The notes beneath the pieces are model-generated. The model was not told the origin of the DNA. It ran no database searches and saw only the letters and a list, made by a program, of their open reading frames with translations. The position numbers were made by a program, and so were the translations under genes. This document shows positions 36,451 through 45,165 of a DNA stretch of 59,466 nt, piece after piece. Position 1 is the first letter of the stretch, and every line of letters starts with the position of its first letter. The stretch comes from Vibrio jasicida CAIM 1864 = LMG 25398 (GTDB lineage: Bacteria > Pseudomonadota > Gammaproteobacteria > Enterobacterales > Vibrionaceae), in the NCBI RefSeq assembly GCF_000400365.1, contig NZ_BAOG01000016.1, positions 1 through 59,466 on the forward strand, in the 5' to 3' direction.

Positions 36451-36840
36451 ATGAGACTTGCTCATAAGCGTAAGGTGCAGATGAAACTGCAAAAACGCAT
36501 TAAAGCGACAGTAGCAAAAGTAGCTGCTGCACCTAAAGCGGCTAAGCCTGCTGTTGAAAAAGCAGCAGCACCTTCTGTTGCTGAGAAAGTTGTAGCTGAA
36601 AAGAAAGTAGCTGCAGCAAAAACGGTTGAGGTTGCACTTACTCCTAAGCAGCAACAAGTACTAGACATCGTTGTAGCAAATGCTGAAGGTATTAACCCTA
36701 AAGGTATTGGTCAAGCTGCAGGTCAAGAAGACACTAAAGCGGCATCATGGGCTACTGGCGCACTGAAGAAGCTTCTTGAAGAAAACCTAGTTCAAAAAGA
36801 GCAGTTAGCAGGTAACAAAGTTATCTATAAAGCAGTTTAA
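36451..36840 (+). CDS. Winged-helix protein with a histone-H1-like Lys/Ala tail
   Basis: 129 residues. The first about 65 are basic and low in complexity (repeated K, A, V, P: KATVAKVAAAPKAAKPAVEK), like bacterial H1-type tails. The C-terminal about 65 residues (LTPKQQQVLDIVVANAEGIN, then KKLLEENLVQKE) look like a winged helix-turn-helix of the MarR type. No signal peptide. Ribosome site GGAG. It is probably a nucleoid or regulatory DNA-binding protein. Monocistronic, with its own terminator at 36871-36899. Confidence 0.75.
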   Translation: MRLAHKRKVQMKLQKRIKATVAKVAAAPKAAKPAVEKAAAPSVAEKVVAEKKVAAAKTVEVALTPKQQQVLDIVVANAEGINPKGIGQAAGQEDTKAASWATGALKKLLEENLVQKEQLAGNKVIYKAV

Positions 36841-36870
36841 TTACCGCTGTAATTCTGTTTTCTAATTAAA

Positions 36871-36899
36871 TGCCTCGACATTAGTCGGGGTATTTTTTT
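36871..36899 (+). terminator. Terminator of the winged-helix gene
   Basis: CCTCGAC-ATTA-GTCGGGG with a seven-T run after TA, 30 bases past the stop. Confidence 0.85.
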
Positions 36900-37252
36900 A
36901 CCTGCGATACGCTTAATAGAGTTTCTAATTGAGAATTCTAAAGATATAAAGCCGTCATTTGTCACATTTTTTTAAATACTGTGTAAATTCTTCTGCAGTC
37001 AGATACTTAAGTAGTTCCTTATTCTTATAATCCAGAATGCTAACTTAACTATCTGATTAATAGACTTTATAAAATTTAGCCATCATAAAGACTACGTATA
37101 ACTACGTAATACTAATGGCTAAAGCCCGTTTCAAAGCACAAATTTGTGCGTGTTCATGCCCATTTCTTACTTCCATGTAATGTCCCATCTTCTATAGCGA
37201 ATCCTTATGTAATGGATGACAACAATAACCTTGGTGACAAAGGACGTGAACG
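36900..37252. promoter_or_regulatory. dctP upstream region
   Basis: About 350 AT-rich bases without a gene. The only strong structure is the dyad at 37075-37123, listed separately. The ribosome site of dctP (AAAGGACGTGAACG) is at the end. Confidence 0.5.
37075..37123. promoter_or_regulatory. Nested 49-base dyad upstream of dctP
   Basis: TTTAGCCAT (37075-37083) and its perfect complement ATGGCTAAA (37115-37123) enclose two copies of ACTACGTA exactly 10 bases apart (37091-37098 and 37101-37108). Their TACGTA cores are themselves palindromes. As DNA it could be a double operator in helical phase; as RNA it could fold into a long stem. It is 130 bases before the dctP start and lacks a T tract. 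The NarL-type regulator encoded at 41800 is a natural candidate to bind it. Confidence 0.5.
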
Positions 37253-38347
37253 ATGAGTCTTATCCAAAAATCTCTGAAACGAGTGCTCAAAGCGACAGCG
37301 ATGGTTGCTGCTATGGCATTTTTAACTACTTCTGCTCATGCTGCTGACGACAAAGTTTATCGCTTAAAACTGGCGGAGACATGGGGGCCGAACTTCCCAA
37401 TCTTTGGTGATGCGACTAAAAACATGGCGAAAATGGCAGAAGAAATGTCAAACGGGCGTTTGCAAATCCGTATTGACTCTGCGAACAAACATAAAGCACC
37501 ACTTGGTGTGTTTGATATGGTGAAATCCGGTCAATACGACATGGGTCACTCGGCGTCCTATTACTGGAAAGGCAAAGTACCAAACACCCTTTACTTTACC
37601 TCTATGCCTTTCGGTATGTTGCCAACAGAACAATATGCATGGTTCTACTACGGTGGCGGTATGGAGTTGATGGAAAAAGTTTACTCCCCCCACAACCTAT
37701 TATCTTTCCCTGGTGGTAACACGGATACCCAAATGGGTGGCTGGTTTCAGAAAGAAATCAAATCAGTCGATGACCTACAAGGTCTGAAAATGCGTATCCC
37801 GGGCTTTGCTGGTGAAATTCTTGCAGAACTGGGGGCGAAGCCTACCAATATCGCACCGGGTGAGCTGTACACTTCTCTTGAGCGCCGCACTATCGATGCA
37901 TTGGAGTGGGTAGGTCCTTCTCTTGATTTACGTATGGGCTTCCACAAAATTGCGCCTTATTACTACACAGGTTGGCATGAGCCAGGCACTGAGCTGCAGT
38001 TCCTAGTGAACAAGCGTACTTGGGAACGTCTACCAGATGATTTGAAAGCGATCCTTCAAGTTGCGATGAAAGCCGCCGCGTACGACATGTACACTCAGTC
38101 TAAGCACGAGAGTGGTAAGAACTGGGCATCAATTCAATCAGAATACCCTGATGTTCAAGTCAAAGACTTTCCGCCGGAAGTTATCTCTGCGCTACGTGAA
38201 GCGAACGAACGCCTTCTAAAACAACATGCGGAAAAAGATGCATTGGCAAAAGAGATTCAAGAATCTCAAGCGAGCTATATTGAGCAAGTGCGTCCTTGGT
38301 CTGACATTTCTCACCGAGCTTACTTAAACAGCCAAGCTCAACAGTAA
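37253..38347 (+). CDS. TRAP transporter substrate-binding protein (TakP-like)
   Basis: A 364-residue periplasmic binding protein of the DctP family with a signal peptide ending at AHAADDK. The sequence features AWFYYGGGMELMEKVY, QMGGWFQKEI, LKMRIPGFAGE and EWVGPSLDLRMGFHKIAPYYYTGW are like the 2-oxo-acid/lactate-binding branch (TakP) more than C4-dicarboxylate DctP. The substrate is thus inferred as a 2-oxo or hydroxy monocarboxylate, not proven. First gene of the dctPQM set; three hairpins separate it from the permease genes. Confidence 0.88.
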   Translation: MSLIQKSLKRVLKATAMVAAMAFLTTSAHAADDKVYRLKLAETWGPNFPIFGDATKNMAKMAEEMSNGRLQIRIDSANKHKAPLGVFDMVKSGQYDMGHSASYYWKGKVPNTLYFTSMPFGMLPTEQYAWFYYGGGMELMEKVYSPHNLLSFPGGNTDTQMGGWFQKEIKSVDDLQGLKMRIPGFAGEILAELGAKPTNIAPGELYTSLERRTIDALEWVGPSLDLRMGFHKIAPYYYTGWHEPGTELQFLVNKRTWERLPDDLKAILQVAMKAAAYDMYTQSKHESGKNWASIQSEYPDVQVKDFPPEVISALREANERLLKQHAEKDALAKEIQESQASYIEQVRPWSDISHRAYLNSQAQQ

Positions 38348-38356
38348 CTTCAATAT

Positions 38357-38451
38357 GCTGGCTGAATCTATTGGTTCTAGCCAGCTAGCGAAGCCCAAGA
38401 AAAACTTCTCTTAGAGAAGATCATAACAAGTGCTCCGCGAGCCAGCGGAGC
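38357..38451 (+). repeat. Three consecutive hairpins between dctP and dctQ
   Basis: GCTGGCT/AGCCAGC (38357-38385), CTTCTCT-T-AGAGAAG (about 38405-38419) and GCTCCGC/GCGGAGC (38432-38451). None has a T tract. Hairpins placed here usually protect the binding-protein part of the message, giving more DctP than permease. Confidence 0.6.
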
Positions 38452-38478
38452 CAATTAACACGTTCCATGGAGTTCGGA

Positions 38479-39018
38479 ATGAGAAGCCTTATTTATATTG
38501 AGCGAATCTTTAACCGCTTCGGTGATTTTCTGGGGTGGTTATCCAGCATCCTATTTATATTGTTATTAGCGAACGTGGTGTACGACGTTGTCATGCGTTA
38601 CGTGTTTAATGATGTCTCTATTGCCTTTCAAGAAATGGAATGGCACCTCTTTTCTGCGGTATTTTTACTCGGTGTTCCTTACGCGATTAAATCCGGTGGT
38701 CACGTTCGAGTGGATATTTTCTATGAGCGTTTATCTTATAAAGCTCAATCCGTTATCGATCTCTTAGGCACACTCTTTTTCTTATTTCCTTTCTGTCTAT
38801 TGGTGGCTTGGTACGGCATCGACTTTGCCAAAGAAAGTTATGCCTTGGGTGAAACATCGGGTGATCCTGGTGGCTTACCATATCGTTGGATTATCAAAGC
38901 AATGATCCCACTTTCTTTCTTGTTCATGGCAATCAGTGGTATGGGATTGCTGCTGCACTCCATCAACAAAATTGTTAACCCTCATCTTATCTATGCCGGT
39001 AATAACGGTAAGTCGTAA
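38479..39018 (+). CDS. TRAP transporter small permease (DctQ)
   Basis: About 179 residues with four membrane helices (FLGWLSSILFILLLANVVY; HLFSAVFLLGVPYAI; LLGTLFFLFPFCLLVAWY; AMIPLSFLFMAISGMGLLL). The start is the ATG at 38479 because GGAG lies six bases before it; the ATG at 38467 has no ribosome site. It forms the membrane complex with the large permease, 12 bases downstream, and is powered by the sodium gradient. Confidence 0.92.
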   Translation: MRSLIYIERIFNRFGDFLGWLSSILFILLLANVVYDVVMRYVFNDVSIAFQEMEWHLFSAVFLLGVPYAIKSGGHVRVDIFYERLSYKAQSVIDLLGTLFFLFPFCLLVAWYGIDFAKESYALGETSGDPGGLPYRWIIKAMIPLSFLFMAISGMGLLLHSINKIVNPHLIYAGNNGKS

Positions 39019-39030
39019 AAGGAATTCAGT

Positions 39031-40317
39031 ATGATCGGTATAGTGATGTTTTTTGTCGCCTTGTTTGCGCTACTGCTCGGTTTTCCTGTTGCTTTTACTT
39101 TTGGCGGGATCGCATTAATTTTTGGCGTTTGGGCAGAAGGGATCGAGATGTTCGCCTTCATGCCATATCGCATTCAATCCATCATGGAAAACACGGTATT
39201 GATGGCTGTACCTCTCTTTGTCTTTATGGGGTTGGTATTACAAAAGACACGGTTAGCGGAGCAGTTGTTGGAATCCATGGGACGTCTATTTGGTGGCGTT
39301 CGTGGTGGTATTGCGATTTCTACCGTGCTAGTGGGGGCGTTATTGGCGGCATCGACTGGTGTGGTTGGTGCGTCTGTCGTCGCGATGGGTTTGATCTCTC
39401 TTCCCGTCATGCTCAAGTATAACTACGATAAAGGGTTAGCTTGCGGCACTATTTGCGCGTCGGGGACACTCGGCCAAATTATCCCACCTTCGATTGTATT
39501 AATTTTATTGGGCGATGTACTTGGTGTCCCAGTTGGCGATCTGTTCCAAGCTGCGGTGTGGCCGGGTATTGTGCTGGTGGGTGCTTATGTTATCTATATT
39601 CTGATTTACGCCAAACTTAACCCAGAAGCAGCCCGTCCTATTGATCGTGATGAATCGATCAGTCGCAAAGAGGAAGTGATCACCGCGCTGAAAGCTGTAT
39701 TGCCGCCTTTAGCATTGATCATTGTGGTGCTGGGCTCTATTTTTGCGGGCATTGCGACGCCAACAGAATCTGCTGCACTCGGTGGTGCAGGTGCGATTGT
39801 GCTGTCACTGTTGTATAAACAGTTTAGCTGGTCGATGGTGTACGAAGCATCGAAAGAGACCGTCAAAGTAACCGCGATGGTATTTGCTATTTTGTTGGGT
39901 GCGACGGCGTTCTCTATGGCATTTACTTATACTGGTGGTGACTACTTGGTAGAAGAGTGGATGCTGCAAATTCCGGGAGAAAAGTGGGGCTTCTTGATCA
40001 TCACCATGCTCGTGATTTTGATTCTCGGTTTCTTCATCGATTTCGTTGAGATTTGTTTCATTATTGTCCCAATAATTGCGCCTGTTGCTGAGCTCATGGG
40101 CATCAACATGACGTGGTTTGCGATTCTGATTGCTATGAACTTACAGACTTCATTCCTCACACCACCGTTTGGTTTTAGCTTGTTCTATCTGAAAGGGGTG
40201 GCGCCAGCAGGTGTGACAACACGAGATATTTATAAAGGGGTAATGCCGTTTATCGCAATTCAAATTGTTGTACTCGCCTCACTGTTATTCTTCCCTGGTT
40301 TCTACGGCATGTCGTAA
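39031..40317 (+). CDS. TRAP transporter large permease (DctM)
   Basis: A 428-residue permease with about 12 hydrophobic helices. Family features include GFPVAFTFGG, GTLGQIIPPSIVLILLGDVLGVPVGDLF and FIDFVEICFIIVPIIAPVAELMGI. It carries the solute and sodium ions. Ribosome site AAAGGAATTCAG. No clear terminator follows before the sensor kinase, 134 bases on, so the two may be one transcript. Confidence 0.94.
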   Translation: MIGIVMFFVALFALLLGFPVAFTFGGIALIFGVWAEGIEMFAFMPYRIQSIMENTVLMAVPLFVFMGLVLQKTRLAEQLLESMGRLFGGVRGGIAISTVLVGALLAASTGVVGASVVAMGLISLPVMLKYNYDKGLACGTICASGTLGQIIPPSIVLILLGDVLGVPVGDLFQAAVWPGIVLVGAYVIYILIYAKLNPEAARPIDRDESISRKEEVITALKAVLPPLALIIVVLGSIFAGIATPTESAALGGAGAIVLSLLYKQFSWSMVYEASKETVKVTAMVFAILLGATAFSMAFTYTGGDYLVEEWMLQIPGEKWGFLIITMLVILILGFFIDFVEICFIIVPIIAPVAELMGINMTWFAILIAMNLQTSFLTPPFGFSLFYLKGVAPAGVTTRDIYKGVMPFIAIQIVVLASLLFFPGFYGMS

Positions 40318-40451
40318 TACGCATGCAGTGACACTAGCGTAGCAATGTAAAGGTGAAAGGCGTATTTGTGAGCTGAGAGTTTTTACCTTTTGAGACAAGT
40401 TGTTAAGCTGATTAGTCATTAAGCTAATCAGCGTTTCATTGGAGGAAAGGG

Positions 40452-41807
40452 ATGCCTCTTAAAGCCAAACTTATCTTGCTGGCGTTGATCCCCGTGTTGT
40501 TGGTGTCCGCAAGCATCAGTTGGATTTCCATTTATCAAGCGAAGACGCTAGGTCAACGAGAGGTGGAAATCTTTCATCAAAGCTTGATTCAATCTAAAGA
40601 AGTCGCGTTGAAAGACACCGTTGATTTGGCTTTCGATGCGATTTCGCACATCTACAATGATCCCACCATAGAAGAGCATGCTGCCAAAGCACGAGTGAAA
40701 GCGATCCTCAATCGACTTCGCTACGGTTCCGATGGCTACTTCTTTGCCTACGATAAACACGGAACCAATTTAGTTCATCCTATTTTGCCCGATTTGGTTG
40801 GGCAGAACTTACTGCATATTCAAGATGAAAACGGCGACCACCTCATCGAAGCGTTGCTCTATCAGGCTCAGCTTGGAGGCGGCTTTCATCAATACCTTTG
40901 GCAGAAGCCTTCCACGGGGGAAGTCGTGCCTAAGTTGAGTTATGCCGCTTGGCTGGATAAGTGGGAGTGGATGATTGGCACAGGTTTGTATATAGAAGAT
41001 GTCAGTCGCGAAGTGGCTAATATGCGCGCCGCTGTGAATCAAAATATCGAGACAACGTTTTTCACCGTGGTTGTCATTTTGGTGGTGACAGTCGCGGTCA
41101 TCATTGTTCTAACTCTTGCAATCAACCTACATGAGCACAGGTTAGCCGATAAACATCTAAAAGAGCTCGCTCACAAGACGGTGATGTTCCAAGAGGACGA
41201 GAAGAAGCATTTAGCTAGAGAGTTGCATGATGGCATTAATCAGTTATTGGTTTCGAGTAAATGCCATTTAGATCTAATGGGGCATCGGATCGACGATGAA
41301 AAACTCAAATCACACCTCGATAAATCTCAGCGTTCGTTGATTACGGCAATCAATGAAGTTCGCCACATTTCCCATCAGTTGAGACCAAGTGCGTTGGATG
41401 ACATTGGTCTTGAGGCGGCGCTATCAACCTTATTGCAAGATTTTCATTCGCATTCCGGTATTGATATCGACTGCCATTTTGATACCAACCATGTGAAGTT
41501 AAAATCCGAAGTAGCGACAACGTTGTATCGCGTTGCTCAAGAGTCGTTGAACAATATTGAGAAACACGCGAAGGCAAAAAAGGTCACGGTAATTTTGCAA
41601 AAAATGGGCAATATGCTGCAATTACTGATACGTGATGATGGTACGGGGTTCTTAGTCAACCAATCGGCTCATCGGCAAGGTATCGGATTGCGTAACATGC
41701 GTGAGCGGGTCGAATTCATTGGTGGTGAGTTTGAACTGATGAGTGAACCAAGGTTAGGGACAGAGATTACCGTTTTGTTAGATTTGGATGGATTAGTTTA
41801 TGGATAA
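40452..41807 (+). CDS. Sensor histidine kinase with a cache domain (NarL-type partner)
   Basis: 451 residues. Membrane helices at about 5-25 and 195-220 flank a periplasmic single-cache (sCache_2) domain (YGSDGYFFAYDKHGTNLVHP; AWLDKWEWMIGTGLYI). A HisKA_3 dimerisation domain carries the phospho-histidine in ARELHDGINQLL. The ATPase domain has ESLNNIEKHAKA, RDDGTGF and GIGLRNMRERV. sCache_2 sensors often bind small organic acids, so it probably senses the substrate of the adjacent TRAP carrier. Strong ribosome site GGAGGAAAGGG. It overlaps the response-regulator start by 8 bases. Confidence 0.93.
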   Translation: MPLKAKLILLALIPVLLVSASISWISIYQAKTLGQREVEIFHQSLIQSKEVALKDTVDLAFDAISHIYNDPTIEEHAAKARVKAILNRLRYGSDGYFFAYDKHGTNLVHPILPDLVGQNLLHIQDENGDHLIEALLYQAQLGGGFHQYLWQKPSTGEVVPKLSYAAWLDKWEWMIGTGLYIEDVSREVANMRAAVNQNIETTFFTVVVILVVTVAVIIVLTLAINLHEHRLADKHLKELAHKTVMFQEDEKKHLARELHDGINQLLVSSKCHLDLMGHRIDDEKLKSHLDKSQRSLITAINEVRHISHQLRPSALDDIGLEAALSTLLQDFHSHSGIDIDCHFDTNHVKLKSEVATTLYRVAQESLNNIEKHAKAKKVTVILQKMGNMLQLLIRDDGTGFLVNQSAHRQGIGLRNMRERVEFIGGEFELMSEPRLGTEITVLLDLDGLVYG

Positions 41808-42438
41808 ACCGATTAGTGTGGTGATTGTGGATGACCACCAAGTCGTGCTTGATGGTTTTATGGCACGCTTGGAGCTTGAGTCTGACATCAATGTTATCGG
41901 TACTGCGAGTAACGGGCTGGAAGCCATCGAAGTCGCTAAGTTACTTAACCCTGATGTCATCTTGATGGACATCAGTATGCCGATCATGAACGGTATCGAA
42001 GCCACGGGGGTGATTAAGGAGGAACGACCCGAGAGTAAAATCTTAATGCTTACCATGCATGACAATCGTGAATACATCATGAAGGTGATGCAAGCGGGTG
42101 CGGTCGGCTACATGCTTAAAGAAATCTCAGCAGAAAAAATGGTGCAAGCGATAAAAACCGTCAACCAAGGTTCAACATATTTTTGTGAATCGGTTACTCA
42201 AACATTATTTACACAAGATGTTGTACCTGCGGCACAAAAGCCGAACCCACTCAGTCGCCGTGAAGAAGCGGTATTGAAACTGGTGGCTCAGGGCAATAGC
42301 AGCAAAAAAATTGCTACGCTTTTAGATATTAGCTATCGAACGGTAGAAACGCACCGCCACAACATTAAGCACAAGTTGGATCTGCACTCAACAGCGGAAT
42401 TGGCCAAATACGCGTTTGAGACTGGTTTGACAGAGTGA
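41800..42438 (+). CDS. NarL/LuxR-type response regulator
   Basis: 212 residues. The receiver domain has acidic pocket DD11-12, phospho-acceptor D57 (VILMDISMPIMNG) and conserved lysine in GYMLKEIS. The C-terminal LuxR-type helix-turn-helix is LSRREEAVLKLVAQGNSSKK followed by ATLLDISYRTVETHRHNI. Translationally coupled to the kinase (8-base overlap). Likely targets: the dctP promoter and its dyad at 37075-37123; this is inference. Confidence 0.94.
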   Translation: MDKPISVVIVDDHQVVLDGFMARLELESDINVIGTASNGLEAIEVAKLLNPDVILMDISMPIMNGIEATGVIKEERPESKILMLTMHDNREYIMKVMQAGAVGYMLKEISAEKMVQAIKTVNQGSTYFCESVTQTLFTQDVVPAAQKPNPLSRREEAVLKLVAQGNSSKKIATLLDISYRTVETHRHNIKHKLDLHSTAELAKYAFETGLTE

Positions 42439-42493
42439 TTTCTGGGTAGGAGAAAGCGCTCATCACTGGACGAATGAGCGCTAACAAAGCATG

Positions 42494-42970
42494 TTATTCA
42501 GGTTTGGTGATGCTACCGATCTCTAGCATTGGTGCAACATCGATATCTTCCGCATTCATCATGGTAGAAATGCGCTGAACAGACGAAAGCAGCAAGCTTT
42601 GCTCCCATTCTTCCAGTTTTTGGAAGCGGCTGATGAAGTGCTCTTGAAGTGGCGTTGGCGCTTGTTTTAACGCTTCTTGTCCTTTTTCTGTTAGCACTGC
42701 ATGCACTTTACGCTTGTCTTCCACACTACGGCGGCGTTCAACAAGCTGATTACGCTCTAAACGGTCTAAAATAGTGGTAGCGGTTGCCTGACTCATATTG
42801 GTGTGGCTAGACAGTTGCTTAATCGTGACATTGTCTAATTCACTAATGGCACGCATAAGAATCAGCTGTGGAGCCGTCAAACCAGACTCTTTGCTCAACT
42901 TTTTAGAATGTAAATCAATGGCGCGGATGATCTGACGAATCGAGACCAAGACTTCTTCGTACTTTTCCAA
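42494..42970 (-). CDS. cosR: MarR-family osmolyte regulator CosR
   Basis: 158 residues of the MarR family with winged-helix segment LDNVTIKQLSSHTNMSQATA and wing LVERRRSVEDKRKVHAVLT. Placement divergent from a BCCT carrier, with opening KYEEVLVSIRQIIRAIDLHS, matches CosR. In Vibrio CosR represses compatible-solute genes (ectoine synthesis, BCCT and ProU carriers) at low salt. The open frame starts at a TTG (42970) with only a weak GGA site; no in-frame ATG or GTG lies just upstream, so a rare start codon is likely. Confidence 0.85.
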   Translation of the reverse strand: MEKYEEVLVSIRQIIRAIDLHSKKLSKESGLTAPQLILMRAISELDNVTIKQLSSHTNMSQATATTILDRLERNQLVERRRSVEDKRKVHAVLTEKGQEALKQAPTPLQEHFISRFQKLEEWEQSLLLSSVQRISTMMNAEDIDVAPMLEIGSITKPE

Positions 42971-43365
42971 TTTAGTAATCCAGTCATTAAGGGATCATGT
43001 AACGACGCGACACTAACTCAAAAGCGTTGCTAATAAAAGGGGTTAGTCAGGGATCGCGACACCATTTTTCAATTATTTGCCTTGGCTCTCCTTATTAAAT
43101 TTATGGTTTTTTGCGGGTAAAAAAGGATGACCTAGAATTATTATAGTAAGAAATGTTTGTGGTCTAATTATTGCTGTGGTTGTTTTCGCTTTTTTTGGTG
43201 GATTTTTCTGATTGAAAAGTAAGTTATTGGATTTTTTATCAGCAAAAGATAGACAAAAACGCCTCAAATGGTAGGATCTTCCACTTTCATGGAAAATAAA
43301 ATGTATCGTGTTCGAAAGGTTTTTTGGCGCTGCGTCGAAAAACTAGAATGCAAAAGAGAGGAACA
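42971..43365. promoter_or_regulatory. Divergent cosR / BCCT control region
   Basis: About 395 AT-rich bases. ACTAACTC near 43012 and GGGGTTAGT near 43041 form an imperfect inverted pair; no confident MarR-type operator was found. The BCCT ribosome site GAGAGGAA lies at the end. Confidence 0.5.
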
Positions 43366-44937
43366 ATGACAAAAGGTATAGATAAGTACAGTATCGACAG
43401 TACCGACTATACGGTTGGTCAAGACAACGTGCAAAAATGGGGTTTTGACGTACATAATCCTGTTTTTGGTATCAGTGCGGGTTTCATTGCACTATTTCTT
43501 ATTGCTGCATTAGTTCTTGATGCACATACCGCAAAAACAGCGTTAGATGGCATTAAGCTGAAAATCATCAGCTCATTTGACTGGCTGTTTATCCTTTCCG
43601 GTAACATCTTCGTTATCTTCTGTTTGGTATTGATTGTTTCACCAATGGGTAAGATTCGCCTTGGTGGTAAAGATGCCGTTGCCGATTACTCTTTCATATC
43701 ATGGCTTTCTATGCTGTTCGCTGCAGGTATGGGTATCGGCTTGATGTTCTGGAGTGTTGCTGAGCCAGTAGCTTACTTCACCGGTTGGTATGAGACACCG
43801 TTGGGTGTTGAAGCGAATACACCAGAGGCGGCTAAGTTAGCACTAGGTGCGACCATGTTCCACTGGGGTCTACACCCTTGGGCAATTTACGGTGTGGTTG
43901 CGCTTTCACTCGCCTTCTTTACCTATAACAAAGGTTTGCCGCTATCAATGCGTTCGATCTTCTACCCGTTATTGGGTGATCGCGCTTGGGGTTGGGCTGG
44001 TCATATTGTTGATATCCTAGCGGTACTAGCAACTCTATTTGGTCTTGCGACGTCTTTGGGTTTAGGTGCACAACAAGCAGCAAGTGGTATTCACCACGTG
44101 TTTGGTGTTGAGCCTGGGCTTGGCTTGCAGATTGTTGTCATTACTGTTGTGACTTTACTCGCTGTTGTATCCGTTATTCGCGGTATTGACGGTGGTGTGA
44201 AAGTTATTAGTAACATCAACATGGTTATTGCCTTTTTACTTCTTATCCTTGTTGGTTTAATTGGTTGGGCTGTGAGCCTTGGTTCTATTCCGACGACATT
44301 TATGTCGTATGTAGAGAACCTAATTCCGCTGAGTAATCCGTTTGGTCGTACTGATGAAGCATGGTTCCAAGGTTGGACTGTATTCTACTGGGCTTGGTGG
44401 ATTTCATGGTCACCATTTGTTGGTATGTTCATTGCGCGAGTTTCTCGCGGCCGTACAGTTCGTGAGTTCATCACGGCGGTACTGATTGTCCCTACAGCTG
44501 TGACGTTGATTTGGATGTCAGTATTCGGTGGTTTGGCTATCGACCAAGTGATCAACAATGTGGGTGAGCTAGGTGCAAACGGTCTAACTGACGTTTCATT
44601 AGCGATGTTCCAAATGTTTGATGTTCTGCCATTTGGTAACATCCTATCTATCATTGCGGTTGTTCTGGTATTGGTATTCTTTATTACCTCTTCAGACTCT
44701 GGTTCTTTGGTTATCGACAGCATTACCGCTGGTGGTAAAGTGGATGCGCCAGTTCTACAACGTGTATTCTGGGCATTTATGGAAGGTGCAATTGCGGTTG
44801 CACTACTGTGGATCGGTGGCTCAGAAGCGGTTCAAGCACTGCAAGCTGGTGCTATCTCAACTGCGCTTCCATTCACATTCGTATTGCTTGCCATGTGTGT
44901 CAGTTTATTGATGGGCATGAGAACAGAACGACAATAA
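43366..44937 (+). CDS. BCCT-family osmolyte transporter
   Basis: About 523 residues from the ATG at 43366 (MTKGIDKYSID), which has ribosome site AGAGAGGAA; the upstream ATG at 43324 has none. Twelve hydrophobic helices. Substrate-site and signature segments: MFWSVAEPVAYFTGWYE, WAWWISWSPFVGMFIARVSR and FFITSSDSGSLVIDSIT. It imports glycine betaine or related solutes with sodium ions in response to osmotic stress. The divergent cosR gene would be its regulator. Vibrio parahaemolyticus has several BCCT carriers; the one next to cosR is called BccT3 there. Confidence 0.93.
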   Translation: MTKGIDKYSIDSTDYTVGQDNVQKWGFDVHNPVFGISAGFIALFLIAALVLDAHTAKTALDGIKLKIISSFDWLFILSGNIFVIFCLVLIVSPMGKIRLGGKDAVADYSFISWLSMLFAAGMGIGLMFWSVAEPVAYFTGWYETPLGVEANTPEAAKLALGATMFHWGLHPWAIYGVVALSLAFFTYNKGLPLSMRSIFYPLLGDRAWGWAGHIVDILAVLATLFGLATSLGLGAQQAASGIHHVFGVEPGLGLQIVVITVVTLLAVVSVIRGIDGGVKVISNINMVIAFLLLILVGLIGWAVSLGSIPTTFMSYVENLIPLSNPFGRTDEAWFQGWTVFYWAWWISWSPFVGMFIARVSRGRTVREFITAVLIVPTAVTLIWMSVFGGLAIDQVINNVGELGANGLTDVSLAMFQMFDVLPFGNILSIIAVVLVLVFFITSSDSGSLVIDSITAGGKVDAPVLQRVFWAFMEGAIAVALLWIGGSEAVQALQAGAISTALPFTFVLLAMCVSLLMGMRTERQ

Positions 44938-44977
44938 TTGATAAGATTTATAAATATCTCTTAGATATTAATGAGTT

Positions 44978-45006
44978 AAAAAGCCAGCGTAATGCTGGCT
45001 TTTTTT
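44978..45006 (+). terminator. Terminator of the BCCT gene
   Basis: AAAAAGCCAGC-GTAAT-GCTGGCTTTTTTT: a perfect stem and seven-T tract, 41 bases past the stop. Confidence 0.93.
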
Positions 45007-45165
45007 GTGCGATTTTTCTGACGCTTGCCAAAAAAATGGCGAATCAAATTCTTTATTTTACAACAGGTTATCGTATTAAATTTGTGAACAATCTTCGTGA
45101 TTACTTTGTCAGAAATGTGTAAGATTCAGCCTCCTTAACTGTTCTCCCAACTTCTTATAATAATT

